8,096 bases of DNA from Planctomycetota bacterium (GCA_021780285.1 JAJXZA010000327.1:1-8096), one strand, 5' to 3'; counted from the stretch's first letter, positions 1-7,087 are shown. Made by a program: numbers and translations. Notes: generated by a model not told the origin, from the letters alone.

Positions 1-99
1 CAGCCGCCAGACAAGAATGCCCCACCCGCAATCACCTCACCTTACACCTGCTCAAAATTCACCTGTTCTCGGCGCAGCCGCCCCCCCCTACCCCTACAT

Positions 100-126
100 A
101 ACTTGGCCAGGTTGGCCAACTTGCTC
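100..126. repeat. Short 9-bp tandem repeat block, degenerate copy
   Basis: Three consecutive 9-mers read AACTTGGCC, AGGTTGGCC and AACTTGCTC. The first 15 bases of this block are identical to 204-218 in the larger block downstream, and both blocks end in TTGCTC. This suggests a common origin by duplication, with about 50 unique bases between them. The unit contains the self-complementary core TTGGCCAA. Confidence 0.8.
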
Positions 127-176
127 CCAAAAAGCCCATATCTATTGATTAAAGTTGTGATCACGCCCCAAAAAAT

Positions 177-221
177 AACTTGGCCAACTTGGCCAACTTG
201 GCCAACTTGGCCAGGTTGCTC
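177..221. repeat. 9-bp tandem repeat, four perfect units plus one degenerate
   Basis: Four exact copies of AACTTGGCC run head to tail at 177-185, 186-194, 195-203 and 204-212, followed by a diverged fifth unit, AGGTTGCTC (213-221). Adjacent units create the palindrome TTGGCCAA at each junction. Because 9 is a multiple of 3, any reading frame through it repeats without stops: Thr-Trp-Pro on the + strand and Gly-Gln-Val on the - strand. This explains the open frames on both strands. It looks like a small minisatellite or an array of binding sites; no function is established. Confidence 0.9.
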
Positions 222-370
222 ACGCCGGCCAGAAGCCATTTTCCACCGCGACCGCTCATCACAACCAGGCGCATGCCCCGTGTTTTTCGTAGGTTTTCTG
301 TTTTTCCTGGTTAAACCCGCCGCGCAGCGCCCGCATAAACACCCGCGTCGTCGCCGCATTGCACACCTGT

Positions 371-395
371 AATCCCGATGTGTCGGGATTATTTT
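371..395 (+). terminator. Possible intrinsic terminator
   Basis: A perfect 8-bp inverted repeat (AATCCCGA, loop TGTG, TCGGGATT, 371-390) is followed by ATTTT. The T-rich side points to + strand transcripts, so it would end a transcript entering from the left. On the other strand the hairpin is not followed by Ts. The stem has only four G-C pairs in its core and the T-run is short, so efficiency is uncertain. Confidence 0.5.
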
Positions 396-493
396 GACAA
401 GGGACAACTCTGCTGCGCCTCCATCTCCCGTCTTGCAGCTCGGCCGGGTTGTCATCCCCTGCGTTGGACGCGCCGCACGCCGCCGGGTTTAAT

Positions 494-1954
494 ATGCCTA
501 TGACATTGGACTTTCCGCCTTGGTTGATCGGCCTTTTTTTATTTCTGCTCGGCAGTTGTGTCGGCAGCTTTTTGAATGTTGTGGCGTGGCGGTTGCCGTT
601 TCGCGGCCAGCCGGTGAGCTTTGGCGGGCGAAGCGGGCCGCTTACGCTGAGCTGGCCCCCCTCGCACTGCCCGAACTGTAAACAGGGCATCAAACCGTAT
701 TACAACATTCCTATTCTCGGCTGGTTTATGCTGCGCGGCCGCTGTGGCCATTGCCGCGAGCCGATTTCTCTGCGGTACCCGCTGGTGGAATTGGCCGTGG
801 GGCTGATGTTTTTAAGTTTGTACCTGGCGTATTACCACACCGCGCTGACGCAGCGCGGGTTTGTTAGCCTGGCGCACGGCGGGCCAACGCTGGCCCTGCA
901 TTTGTTGTATGTGGTGATATTGCTGGCGGCCTCTGCCATTGATGCCGACTGGTTTGAGATTCCGCTGGTGCTTACCAACGTACTGATGGCGGCGGCACTG
1001 GTGTGGTGCGTGTTGGGCCGACAACCCATGCTGCCGCAGGTGAGTGCGGCCGGGCCGTGGGGACGCATGGCATTGGGTGGGGCGGTGGGAGTGGTGCTTT
1101 CGCTGGTGCTGCTGCATTTTAAGCTGCTGCCGCGAAGTTTTGACAGCGAGCATTCGCCGCTGGGAGCCGAGCCTGCAACGCCAAAAGCAAATGGCCCGGA
1201 CAACAACCCCATGGCGGCAGACTTGGCCGAGGGCGGTCCGCCGGCGTATTTATCAAGGCGGCGCAATAAGCTGGCCTTGGCGGCAGTGGCGGCGTTGGTG
1301 CTGCTGGCTGCGGCGGCCTGGTGGCGATTTGCCGGGCTTGGGGCGGCAGCCGCAACTTTATTGGCCGCCATATTGATATTTTTATTGGCTGTTCTACCGC
1401 AGCGCCAGCAGGCAGACGCTGTAACCCAAACCGTTACGGAGGAAAGTGAGTCGCCCAACGCCCGGCGTGAAGCTGGTAAAGAGTTGCTGTTTTTATTGGC
1501 GCCGGTGACGCTGGCGATTGTGGCGGCTCTGGCGCCGCTGCCGCTGCCCACGGCTGGGTGGCTTGACCGGCTTGCGGGCGTGCTGCTGGGGCTGGAGGTG
1601 GGCGGGCTGCTGGTGTGGCTTACGCGGATATTCGGGACGCTGGCGCTGGGGCGTGTGGCTATGGGCCTCGGCGATGTGCACCTGATGGCGGCGGTTGGAG
1701 CGGTTGTGGGCGCCAAGCTGGTGGTGCTGGCCTTTTTTATGGCGCCGTTTTTTGCGCTCGCATGGACGCTTGTGTGTATGTTATCGCGCCGCGTTCAGGT
1801 GCTGCCGTACGGCCCCTGGCTAAGCATGGCGGCGATTATGGTATTGCTGGTGGGCCACCCGCTCTGGCATTGGTACATGACGGTTGCGTTTGGCGCGTCG
1901 GCGGCGCATCGGGCGCCCGCAGCACCTATTCACTGGCCCGGCGAGCCGCCATGA
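494..1954 (+). CDS. Prepilin peptidase (A24 family), enlarged
   Basis: This is an inner-membrane aspartic peptidase that cleaves the leader of type IV prepilins or type II secretion pseudopilins, and in the PilD group also methylates the new N-terminus. Residues 11-35 form the first membrane segment with the conserved GSFLNVVAWRLP. A cytoplasmic zinc-type loop follows with CPNC (Cys59, Cys62) and CGHC (Cys84, Cys87). The proposed catalytic aspartates are Asp151 in AIDADWFEIP and Asp394 in GLGDVH, the A24 hallmark. The protein is about 486 residues against roughly 290 for PilD. The aspartates lie about 243 residues apart rather than about 64, because of a polar linker and extra hydrophobic segments. 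I chose ATG 494; ATG 500 is equally possible, and neither has a strong Shine-Dalgarno. A TTG at 449 is less likely. No pilin genes are in the window, so the substrate (pilD- or gspO-like role) is unknown. Confidence 0.9.
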   Translation: MPMTLDFPPWLIGLFLFLLGSCVGSFLNVVAWRLPFRGQPVSFGGRSGPLTLSWPPSHCPNCKQGIKPYYNIPILGWFMLRGRCGHCREPISLRYPLVELAVGLMFLSLYLAYYHTALTQRGFVSLAHGGPTLALHLLYVVILLAASAIDADWFEIPLVLTNVLMAAALVWCVLGRQPMLPQVSAAGPWGRMALGGAVGVVLSLVLLHFKLLPRSFDSEHSPLGAEPATPKANGPDNNPMAADLAEGGPPAYLSRRRNKLALAAVAALVLLAAAAWWRFAGLGAAAATLLAAILIFLLAVLPQRQQADAVTQTVTEESESPNARREAGKELLFLLAPVTLAIVAALAPLPLPTAGWLDRLAGVLLGLEVGGLLVWLTRIFGTLALGRVAMGLGDVHLMAAVGAVVGAKLVVLAFFMAPFFALAWTLVCMLSRRVQVLPYGPWLSMAAIMVLLVGHPLWHWYMTVAFGASAAHRAPAAPIHWPGEPP

Positions 1955-2001
1955 GCGGCCGATGGTGGTTGCAAATCGTACAGCGGGGATTTTGGGGTAA
2001 T

Positions 2002-2030
2002 TTGACGCCGTGGCGTGCGCATTCTAAACT
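2002..2030 (+). promoter_or_regulatory. Promoter for tRNA-His
   Basis: A sigma70-type pair is visible: TTGACG (2002-2007) and TAAACT (2025-2030), separated by exactly 17 bases. Transcription would start near 2037, about a dozen bases before the tRNA. The -35 matches 5 of 6 consensus bases and the -10 matches 4 of 6. Confidence 0.6.
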
Positions 2031-2047
2031 AAAAGGTCTTGACATGC

Positions 2048-2121
2048 GGTGGGTTTAGCTCAGTTGGCAGAGCACGAGGTTGTGGTCCTCGGGGTCGCGG
2101 GTTCGAGTCCCGTAATCCACC
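2048..2121 (+). tRNA. tRNA-His (anticodon GTG)
   Basis: A complete cloverleaf can be drawn. Acceptor GTGGGTT (2049-2055) pairs with AATCCAC (2114-2120), with one G-T. The D stem is GCTC/GAGC, the anticodon stem is CGAGG/CCTCG with loop TTGTGGT and anticodon GTG at 2082-2084, and the T arm is GCGGG-TTCGAGT-CCCGT. G2048 faces C2121, giving the extra G(-1):C73 pair that is the identity mark of tRNA-His. The 3' CCA is not encoded; the next bases are CTT. Confidence 0.97.
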
Positions 2122-2213
2122 CTTGGCCGGGGAAGAGAGAGTAGTTTACGGCGCGGCTGTAACTTTGGAGCCCTCGGCCGAAGCGTCCGTCTGATTGGTT
2201 CGCCCCGCGACCG

Positions 2214-2242
2214 TTGCAGTAGCGAGCGATAGCCGTTACACT
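2214..2242 (+). promoter_or_regulatory. Promoter for tRNA-Thr and probably tuf
   Basis: TTGCAG (2214-2219) and TACACT (2237-2242) are separated by 17 bases, each matching 4 of 6 sigma70 consensus positions. The predicted start is near 2249, about 70 bases before tRNA-Thr. A transcript from here could include both the tRNA and tuf, the common arrangement of tRNA genes co-transcribed with tuf. It is the best-spaced pair I see in the gap between the two tRNAs. Confidence 0.45.
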
Positions 2243-2318
2243 GTTTCGTCCCGCGAGGCCGCGCCGACGCTGCATAAGCGCTGCGCCGGCGGCAGGATGG
2301 CGCGAAACCGGCCACGCC

Positions 2319-2391
2319 GCTGCTGTAGCTCAGCTGGTAGAGCACGTCCTTGGTAAGGACGAGGTCAAGGGTTCAAGTCCCTTCAGCAGCT
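2319..2391 (+). tRNA. tRNA-Thr (anticodon GGT)
   Basis: Acceptor GCTGCTG (2319-2325) pairs perfectly with CAGCAGC (2384-2390). The D stem is GCTC/GAGC. The anticodon stem CGTCC/GGACG encloses loop TTGGTAA with anticodon GGT at 2352-2354. The T arm is AAGGG-TTCAAGT-CCCTT. The discriminator is T2391 and CCA is not encoded. It sits directly upstream of tuf, the classic position for a tRNA-Thr gene in many bacteria. Confidence 0.97.
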
Positions 2392-2409
2392 TGGGCGACA
2401 CAAGTGCTG

Positions 2410-2427
2410 CCGAGGCGTGTGCCTCGG
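2410..2427 (+). promoter_or_regulatory. Hairpin between tRNA-Thr and tuf
   Basis: CCGAGGC (2410-2416) and GCCTCGG (2421-2427) form a perfect 7-bp GC-rich stem with a GTGT tetraloop. No T-run follows, so it is more likely an RNA processing or stabilising hairpin at the 3' side of the tRNA than an intrinsic terminator. Confidence 0.45.
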
Positions 2428-2456
2428 ATAAGCGGGCAGAAATTTGTATGGCGTTT

Positions 2457-2486
2457 TTGCGATCCACGATGGCTCGCAGCTATAAC
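2457..2486 (+). promoter_or_regulatory. Possible tuf-proximal promoter
   Basis: TTGCGA (2457-2462) and TATAAC (2481-2486) are separated by 18 bases. The -10 matches 5 of 6 consensus bases. The predicted start is near 2493, giving a leader of only about 22 bases that would begin at the hairpin carrying the tuf Shine-Dalgarno. This would let tuf be expressed independently of the tRNA. Confidence 0.45.
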
Positions 2487-2492
2487 TTTTAA

Positions 2493-2508
2493 TAACCTCA
2501 GGAGGTTA
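2493..2508 (+). promoter_or_regulatory. tuf Shine-Dalgarno inside a perfect hairpin
   Basis: TAACCT (2493-2498) pairs with AGGTTA (2503-2508) around the loop CAGG. The strong ribosome-binding sequence AGGAGG (2500-2505), nine bases before the tuf ATG, straddles the loop and the 3' arm. It also decides the tuf start at 2515. The stem is short and partly A-U, so ribosomes could probably open it. Confidence 0.6.
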
Positions 2509-2514
2509 CCATTC

Positions 2515-3726
<1,212 letters not shown>

Positions 3727-3754
3727 TTGCCGCGAGTTATTTTAGTGAACTCAA

Positions 3755-3799
3755 GTAGCCACGCCGGCGCCATCAATTGTGAGTGTCCGGCGTGGCTAC
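3755..3799 (+). terminator. 13-bp perfect inverted repeat after tuf
   Basis: GTAGCCACGCCGG (3755-3767) and its exact reverse complement (3787-3799) enclose a 19-base loop, 28 bases after the tuf stop. The stem is very stable, but the bases after it (ACATGATTAG) contain no T-run. It may be an inefficient terminator, an attenuator that lowers rpmG expression, or an mRNA 3' stabiliser. The label terminator is my best guess, not a demonstrated role. Confidence 0.5.
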
Positions 3800-3891
3800 A
3801 TGATTAGCGGACGCCGCGTGCGCCGGTCGCATGGGTGGCATTACGCGAGGCTTCGGCGGTTGTCGCCGGGCTTAAAGTTTGGAGAAACGTC

Positions 3892-4050
3892 ATGGCAAGA
3901 GAATGGGCCTGGCTGCAATGCACCGAAACGCAGGACCTGAACTATCGCATCAGCATAGATCCAAAGGAAATGGACACCAAAAAGCTGATTAAGAAGTTTT
4001 CGCCCCGTTTGCGCAAGCATACTGACCACAAAATTAAAAAGGGCAAGTGA
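3892..4050 (+). CDS. rpmG: 50S ribosomal protein L33
   Basis: L33 is a small basic protein of the large ribosomal subunit near the tRNA exit site. The 52-residue product has the family signatures WLQCTET, NYRI and the C-terminal KKFSPRLRKHTDHK, followed by a lysine-rich tail. Zinc-binding L33 has two CxxC pairs. Here only Cys10 remains: the other positions are Thr13, Ser37 and Leu40, so this is a zinc-independent form with one leftover cysteine. GGAG at 3881-3884, seven bases before the ATG, supports the start. The position between tuf and tRNA-Trp/secE matches the conserved cluster order, which strengthens the call despite the short length. Confidence 0.95.
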   Translation: MAREWAWLQCTETQDLNYRISIDPKEMDTKKLIKKFSPRLRKHTDHKIKKGK

Positions 4051-4064
4051 GTCGGTTCGGCGAT

Positions 4065-4093
4065 TTGGGTTTGTTGCGGCTTTATGGCACAAT
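4065..4093 (+). promoter_or_regulatory. Weak possible promoter for tRNA-Trp
   Basis: TTGGGT (4065-4070) and CACAAT (4088-4093) are spaced by 17 bases, with a predicted start around 4100, five bases before the tRNA. The -35 matches only 3 of 6 bases. The tRNA could equally be read through from rpmG. Confidence 0.3.
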
Positions 4094-4104
4094 GGAATCT
4101 GCCT

Positions 4105-4177
4105 ACAGCAGTAGCTCAATTGGCAGAGCACCGGTCTCCAAAACCGGGGGTTGCAGGTTCGACTCCTGCCTGCTGTG
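4105..4177 (+). tRNA. trnW: tRNA-Trp (anticodon CCA)
   Basis: Acceptor ACAGCAG (4105-4111) pairs perfectly with CTGCTGT (4170-4176). The anticodon stem CCGGT/ACCGG encloses loop CTCCAAA with anticodon CCA at 4138-4140. The T arm is GCAGG-TTCGACT-CCTGC. The discriminator G4177 is the known identity base of bacterial tRNA-Trp. The 3' CCA is not encoded. A tRNA-Trp between rpmG and secE is a recurrent bacterial arrangement. Confidence 0.97.
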
Positions 4178-4295
4178 TTCCGCGGCACCGGCGGGGCTGG
4201 TAGGCTTGTAGAGGCAAGGCGGGTTCGTCGGCATCGCGCCGCTTTGATCGAATATGCCGCCCGCCGGCGACCAACGGGTTTTGTAAGGATATACC

Positions 4296-4685
4296 GTGGC
4301 AACGTTTGGAATCTATAAAAAAGGGCAGGGCAAGTTTGTGCGGTTGGGCACGGTTGCCGGCATCGGCCTGCTGGTTTTGCTGGGCATTCAATGGGTGGAT
4401 CACTCGATTGTTTACCCCTGGCCATCGTATGCCAAGGCGATTTTATCGTTGGTGCTGGCGTTGCTGGGGGCGCTGTTGGCCTATTGGGCGGTCAACAACC
4501 GCCGCTTTGCTGATTTTATGATTCTTACCGAGAGCGAGATGCGCAAGGTCGCATGGCCGGCCCCCCGAACGGTGGTCAACGCCACCAAACTCGTCATCTT
4601 GATGGTCTTGGGACTTGCTTTGATGCTCTGGGTTGTGGACGGCGGATTTGTTTGGTTGTTTAAGTATATACACGTGTTGAGTTAA
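4296..4685 (+). CDS. secE: Preprotein translocase subunit SecE
   Basis: SecE is the essential small subunit that clamps SecY in the SecYEG inner-membrane channel. The family signature is at 79-91 (ESEMRKVAWPAPR), an amphipathic helix followed by the conserved C-terminal membrane segment at about 98-115. Two further hydrophobic segments lie at about 18-34 and 46-66, giving three predicted spans and 129 residues. This resembles the three-span E. coli protein more than the roughly 60-residue single-span SecE of many bacteria. The N-terminal YKKGQGKFVRLG resembles what I remember of planctomycete SecE. The start is GTG at 4296, supported by AAGGA at 4285-4289. nusG follows after 29 bases, the usual secE-nusG pair. 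Confidence 0.95.
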   Translation: MATFGIYKKGQGKFVRLGTVAGIGLLVLLGIQWVDHSIVYPWPSYAKAILSLVLALLGALLAYWAVNNRRFADFMILTESEMRKVAWPAPRTVVNATKLVILMVLGLALMLWVVDGGFVWLFKYIHVLS

Positions 4686-4714
4686 CATCGGCCGGGCGCC
4701 GGTAATGGTCGAGA

Positions 4715-5317
4715 ATGGACAGCATTATGGAAACGAACACAGCAACGGAGCAATCGGTGATCAACCCGGCAATGCAATGGTTTGTTCTGCGCGTCGCCTC
4801 CAACCGCGAAGACCAGGTTCGCGACGCTTTAGAACGCAAAGTCAAGATCGAAAATCTTGGTGACATCATCGGCCGCGTGCTTGTGCCGCGCGAACGGGTC
4901 AAACGCGTCAAAGCCGGCCAGCAGAAGGTATCAGAGCATAAGCTTTACCCCGGTTATGTGTTTGTTGAAATGATTCTCAACAAGGACGGAACCATCAAAG
5001 AAAAAGCCCATTACCTGTTCCACGAAACGCAGGGCGTGGGCGATTTTATCGGGCAGAAGAACAAGCCCGAACCCATCAGCGAAAAAGAGAAAGAAAAAAT
5101 TCTTGCCGAGGCCGAGAAGCCCGATGCCGGCCCGGCTGTCAAGGTTGAGTTTGCCAAGGGCGACGCCGTTAAAATCAAGGAAGGCCCCTTCGAAAACTTT
5201 GAAGGCTCCGTGGACGAAATTTTCCCGGATAAGGGCGTGGTCCGCGTTATTGTGACCATCTTCGGCCGGGCAACGCCGCTTGAACTCGAATATTGGCAGT
5301 TGGAGAAAGTGCAGTAA
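4715..5317 (+). CDS. nusG: Transcription termination/antitermination factor NusG
   Basis: NusG binds RNA polymerase, raises processivity, and links it to Rho or to the ribosome through S10. The product is 200 residues (E. coli 181). The NGN domain begins at about 20 (MQWFVLRVASNRED) and includes VPRERV and the hallmark HKLYPGYVFVEM at 75-86. The KOW domain spans about 144-199: FAKGDAVKIKEGPFENFEG, then IFGRATPLELEYWQLEKV. A charged Lys/Glu-rich linker separates the two at about 116-135. The start is uncertain. ATG 4715, ATG 4727 and ATG 4772 are in frame and none has a strong ribosome-binding sequence; the last would begin directly at the NGN domain. I keep the longest. It lies in the secE-nusG operon. 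Confidence 0.95.
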   Translation: MDSIMETNTATEQSVINPAMQWFVLRVASNREDQVRDALERKVKIENLGDIIGRVLVPRERVKRVKAGQQKVSEHKLYPGYVFVEMILNKDGTIKEKAHYLFHETQGVGDFIGQKNKPEPISEKEKEKILAEAEKPDAGPAVKVEFAKGDAVKIKEGPFENFEGSVDEIFPDKGVVRVIVTIFGRATPLELEYWQLEKVQ

Positions 5318-5405
5318 GACTGCCGGGGCCGAATGGGGCGGCGGCGTCTCGGAAGCTCGACGCGGCTCTTTGGCCCAAGCGGGGCGGTCAAACAGGTGAA
5401 ACGCA

Positions 5406-5708
5406 ATGATCAGGGTAATGTACAGCGAAGTTGGTAATCCGCGATTGGGCGCGGGCAATAGCCCGCAGCCGCGTCGTGCGATGCCACGCTGGCTGGTCGT
5501 GGCGATGGTGCTCGGTGTGGCGCTGCCGCTGGTGGTGCTCGGAGCGATCTTTTTGTCGGTGGTGGTGTTGTCGGTGTTGGTGGTGGCAGCCATTGTGGGT
5601 GCGGGTGTCGCCCTGCGTTTGTGGTGGCACAATGTGAGCCACAAACTCAAAGGTGATGGTCGCCGCAACGTTCGCGTGGTGCGTCGCCCGCCAACTGCTG
5701 GGTTTTAA
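5406..5708 (+). CDS. Small membrane protein of unknown function
   Basis: I do not recognise this 100-residue product. It has a polar N-terminus (1-28), one long hydrophobic stretch (about 29-72) rich in Val, Leu and Ala that probably makes two membrane passes as a hairpin, and a strongly basic tail (KLKGDGRRNVRVVRR, 80-94) likely to stay in the cytoplasm. No catalytic motif is visible. AGGTGA at 5394-5399, six bases before the ATG, supports the start. It lies between nusG and rplK, 88 bases after the former and 84 before the latter, where most bacteria have no gene, so it is probably co-transcribed with them. Its reality rests on the ribosome-binding site, the coherent hydrophobic profile and the colinear position. 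Confidence 0.65.
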   Translation: MIRVMYSEVGNPRLGAGNSPQPRRAMPRWLVVAMVLGVALPLVVLGAIFLSVVVLSVLVVAAIVGAGVALRLWWHNVSHKLKGDGRRNVRVVRRPPTAGF

Positions 5709-5792
5709 TAGATGCAAGGCTGGGCTGGCCGCGTGGCCGACGCCCGCAGGAATGTAAGCTTTTTAAGCCAAACTTGTAATTGAGGATTGAAC

Positions 5793-6227
5793 ATGGCCAA
5801 GGCCAAGGAAGTAGTCAAGAAGTTCAAAATGCAGGCTCCGGGCGGGACGGCAACCCCGGCCCCCCCGATTGGCCCGGTGCTGGGCGCCAATGGCGTGAAC
5901 CCCGGCCAGTTCATCACTAAATTCAATGCGGCCACCAGCGCCCTTAAGGGCAAGGTCGTCGGCGTTGAAGTGACTGTGTACAGCGACAAATCGTTTGATT
6001 TTGTCATCAAGACGCCGCCGGCCTCGGTGATGATCAAAGATATTCTCTCGCTCGAAAAAGGCAGCGGCGAACCCAACAAAAACAAGGTGGGTAAGCTGAC
6101 CAAAGCGCAGCTCAAAAAGATCGCCCAGGAGAAACTCCAGGACCTCAACGCCCCGGACCTGGCCGCCGCCGAAAAAATTATTGCCGGTTCCGCCCGCTCC
6201 ATGGGTGTGGATGTGGTTGATGCATGA
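5793..6227 (+). CDS. rplK: 50S ribosomal protein L11
   Basis: L11 forms the ribosomal stalk base with its 23S rRNA site, taking part in GTPase factor binding and in the RelA stringent response. The 144-residue product (E. coli 142) starts AKAKEVVKKFKMQAPGG. It carries the proline-rich PAPPIGPVLGANGVNPGQF (23-40) of the N-terminal domain. The C-terminal RNA-binding domain includes KTPPASVMIKD, a Lys-rich stretch (GEPNKNKVGKLTKAQ) and the final GSARSMGVDV. GAGGA (5782-5786) lies six bases before ATG 5793, which I prefer over a TTG two codons earlier. It follows the nusG region as expected. The stop overlaps the next ATG by four bases, yet rplA is not the next gene. Confidence 0.97.
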   Translation: MAKAKEVVKKFKMQAPGGTATPAPPIGPVLGANGVNPGQFITKFNAATSALKGKVVGVEVTVYSDKSFDFVIKTPPASVMIKDILSLEKGSGEPNKNKVGKLTKAQLKKIAQEKLQDLNAPDLAAAEKIIAGSARSMGVDVVDA

Positions 6228-7045
6228 AACTGGCGTTTTCAACCAACGCATACAAAAAAACATCCCTTGAGTCCGCCATTGAAAGCATTGGCGCTTTGGG
6301 CTATGCCGGCGTTGAAATTATGGCCGATGTGCCGCACGCTTTGCCCGCTCACATGCCCGCCCAGCGAATCAGTGCGGTAAAAGCCCAGATAGAAAAACTG
6401 CGGCTCGGCATTTCCAACGTCAATGCGTTTACCCTCTTTGCCGTCGGCGACACCTACCATCCAACCTGGATTGAAGACGACGCCGCCAAACGTCAGCAGC
6501 GCATCGCCCATACCCGCCAATGTATTGAAATGACCGCCGCCCTGGGCGGCAAAACCATATCGCTGCAGCCCGGCGGGCCGCTCGGAGCTTTAGACCGTGC
6601 AACCGCCCTTGACCGCTATGCCGCGGGCTTGCACGAAGTGCTGCCGCTGGCGCAGCGTCATGGCATAACGCTGATGGTGGAGCCTGAGCCGGGGCTTGTG
6701 ATTCAAACCAGTACGGAGTGCCGCGAGTTTTTGAACCGCGCCGCGCACCCCAACCTTAAAATGAATTGCGATCTGGGGCACTTTTTTTGTGTTGATGAAG
6801 ACCCCGTGCGTGTGCTTCTGGATTGCCGCGACATTATCGCCCACGTGCACCTTGAAGACATCCGTGCCGACCGCGTGCATCAACATCTGATACCGGGCAA
6901 GGGAGCCATGGATTTTGCCGGCATTTTTAAGGCCCTAGGCGATATTAGCTATGCCGGCTGGCTGACGGTGGAACTTTACCCCTACGAAACAACCGCCGAG
7001 GAAGCCGCGCGGCAGGCACTGGCCTATCTCGAAAAGTTTATGTAA
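6224..7045 (+). CDS. TIM-barrel sugar phosphate isomerase/epimerase-like protein
   Basis: This 273-residue protein belongs to the xylose isomerase-like TIM-barrel superfamily (AP endonuclease family 2), metal-dependent enzymes that mostly isomerise or epimerise sugars, or act on related compounds. Strand 1 is MKLAFSTNAY and strand 2 is GYAGVEI. The likely metal ligands are Glu153 (MVEPEPG), Asp183 (CDLGH, with His186), His209 (HVHLED) and Glu250 (TVELYP). GKGAMDF (225-231) is typical of the family before the last strands. The length fits the family. The substrate cannot be read from sequence; an endonuclease role is less likely. Its ATG overlaps the rplK stop (ATGA), so translation is probably coupled to L11. 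A 59-base gap separates it from lysA. Confidence 0.88.
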   Translation: MKLAFSTNAYKKTSLESAIESIGALGYAGVEIMADVPHALPAHMPAQRISAVKAQIEKLRLGISNVNAFTLFAVGDTYHPTWIEDDAAKRQQRIAHTRQCIEMTAALGGKTISLQPGGPLGALDRATALDRYAAGLHEVLPLAQRHGITLMVEPEPGLVIQTSTECREFLNRAAHPNLKMNCDLGHFFCVDEDPVRVLLDCRDIIAHVHLEDIRADRVHQHLIPGKGAMDFAGIFKALGDISYAGWLTVELYPYETTAEEAARQALAYLEKFM

Positions 7046-7047
7046 CC

Positions 7048-7087
7048 GCCGGGCTGCAGGGCACGGGGCGCCCATGGCCAGCCCGGC
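7048..7087 (+). promoter_or_regulatory. Hairpin before lysA
   Basis: GCCGGGCTG (7048-7056) and CAGCCCGGC (7079-7087) form a perfect 9-bp stem. The loop contains the palindrome GGGCGCCC (7066-7073). It begins three bases after the preceding stop and ends just before the lysA ribosome-binding sequence AGGTGA (7094-7099). There is no T-run, so this is not a classical terminator. It does not show the features of a lysine riboswitch, which is far longer. Confidence 0.4.

Larger units (their letters stand above)
1..493. other. Upstream region without a convincing gene
   Basis: This stretch has no ORF that looks like a real protein. The + frame starting at base 1 stays open to a TAA at 370-372. Its translation is proline- and arginine-rich, contains the repeat-derived Trp-Pro-Thr units, and shows no domain I recognise. 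The opposite strand is also open over much of the same span, which often happens when a repeat lacks stops. The region does contain an 8-C run (81-88), two blocks of 9-bp repeats (100-126 and 177-221) and a hairpin at 371-390. The tail of a gene starting before the window cannot be excluded, because the hairpin directly follows the stop of the + frame. Confidence 0.6.

Noticed and set aside
155..165. TTGTGATCACG as a CRP-like operator
   Set aside because: The two half-sites TGTGA and TCAC abut or overlap, whereas a CRP site needs six bases between them. It is just an 8-bp palindrome.
177..221. The 9-bp repeat as a CRISPR array
   Set aside because: The units are contiguous with no spacers and far too short for CRISPR repeats; no cas gene is nearby.
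361..376. Resemblance of GCACACCTGTAATCCC to a human Alu fragment, suggesting contamination
   Set aside because: The match is short, stops at once, and is part of a local bacterial-type hairpin. The rest of the window is clearly bacterial.
394..399. A perfect TTGACA -35 ahead of the prepilin peptidase
   Set aside because: No acceptable -10 lies 15-19 bases downstream; that stretch is GC-rich. The site overlaps the T-rich tail of the hairpin.
449..493. A TTG start for the prepilin peptidase adding 15 residues
   Set aside because: It has no ribosome-binding sequence and a non-membrane, non-conserved extension. The family normally starts just before the first hydrophobic segment.
832..1716. 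A 294-codon open frame on the - strand opposite the prepilin peptidase
   Set aside because: The product is Ser/Ala/Thr/Pro-rich low complexity, expected from the antisense of GC-rich hydrophobic codons. The + strand has clear A24 motifs.
2123..2318. An additional tRNA or small RNA between tRNA-His and tRNA-Thr
   Set aside because: GGTTCGCCCC at about 2177 recalls a T loop, but no matching acceptor or anticodon arms can be drawn. Apart from the promoter-like pair nothing is recognisable.
2350..2514. A 55-residue N-terminal extension of EF-Tu
   Set aside because: It would begin inside the tRNA-Thr anticodon arm and would ignore the strong AGGAGG before ATG 2515.
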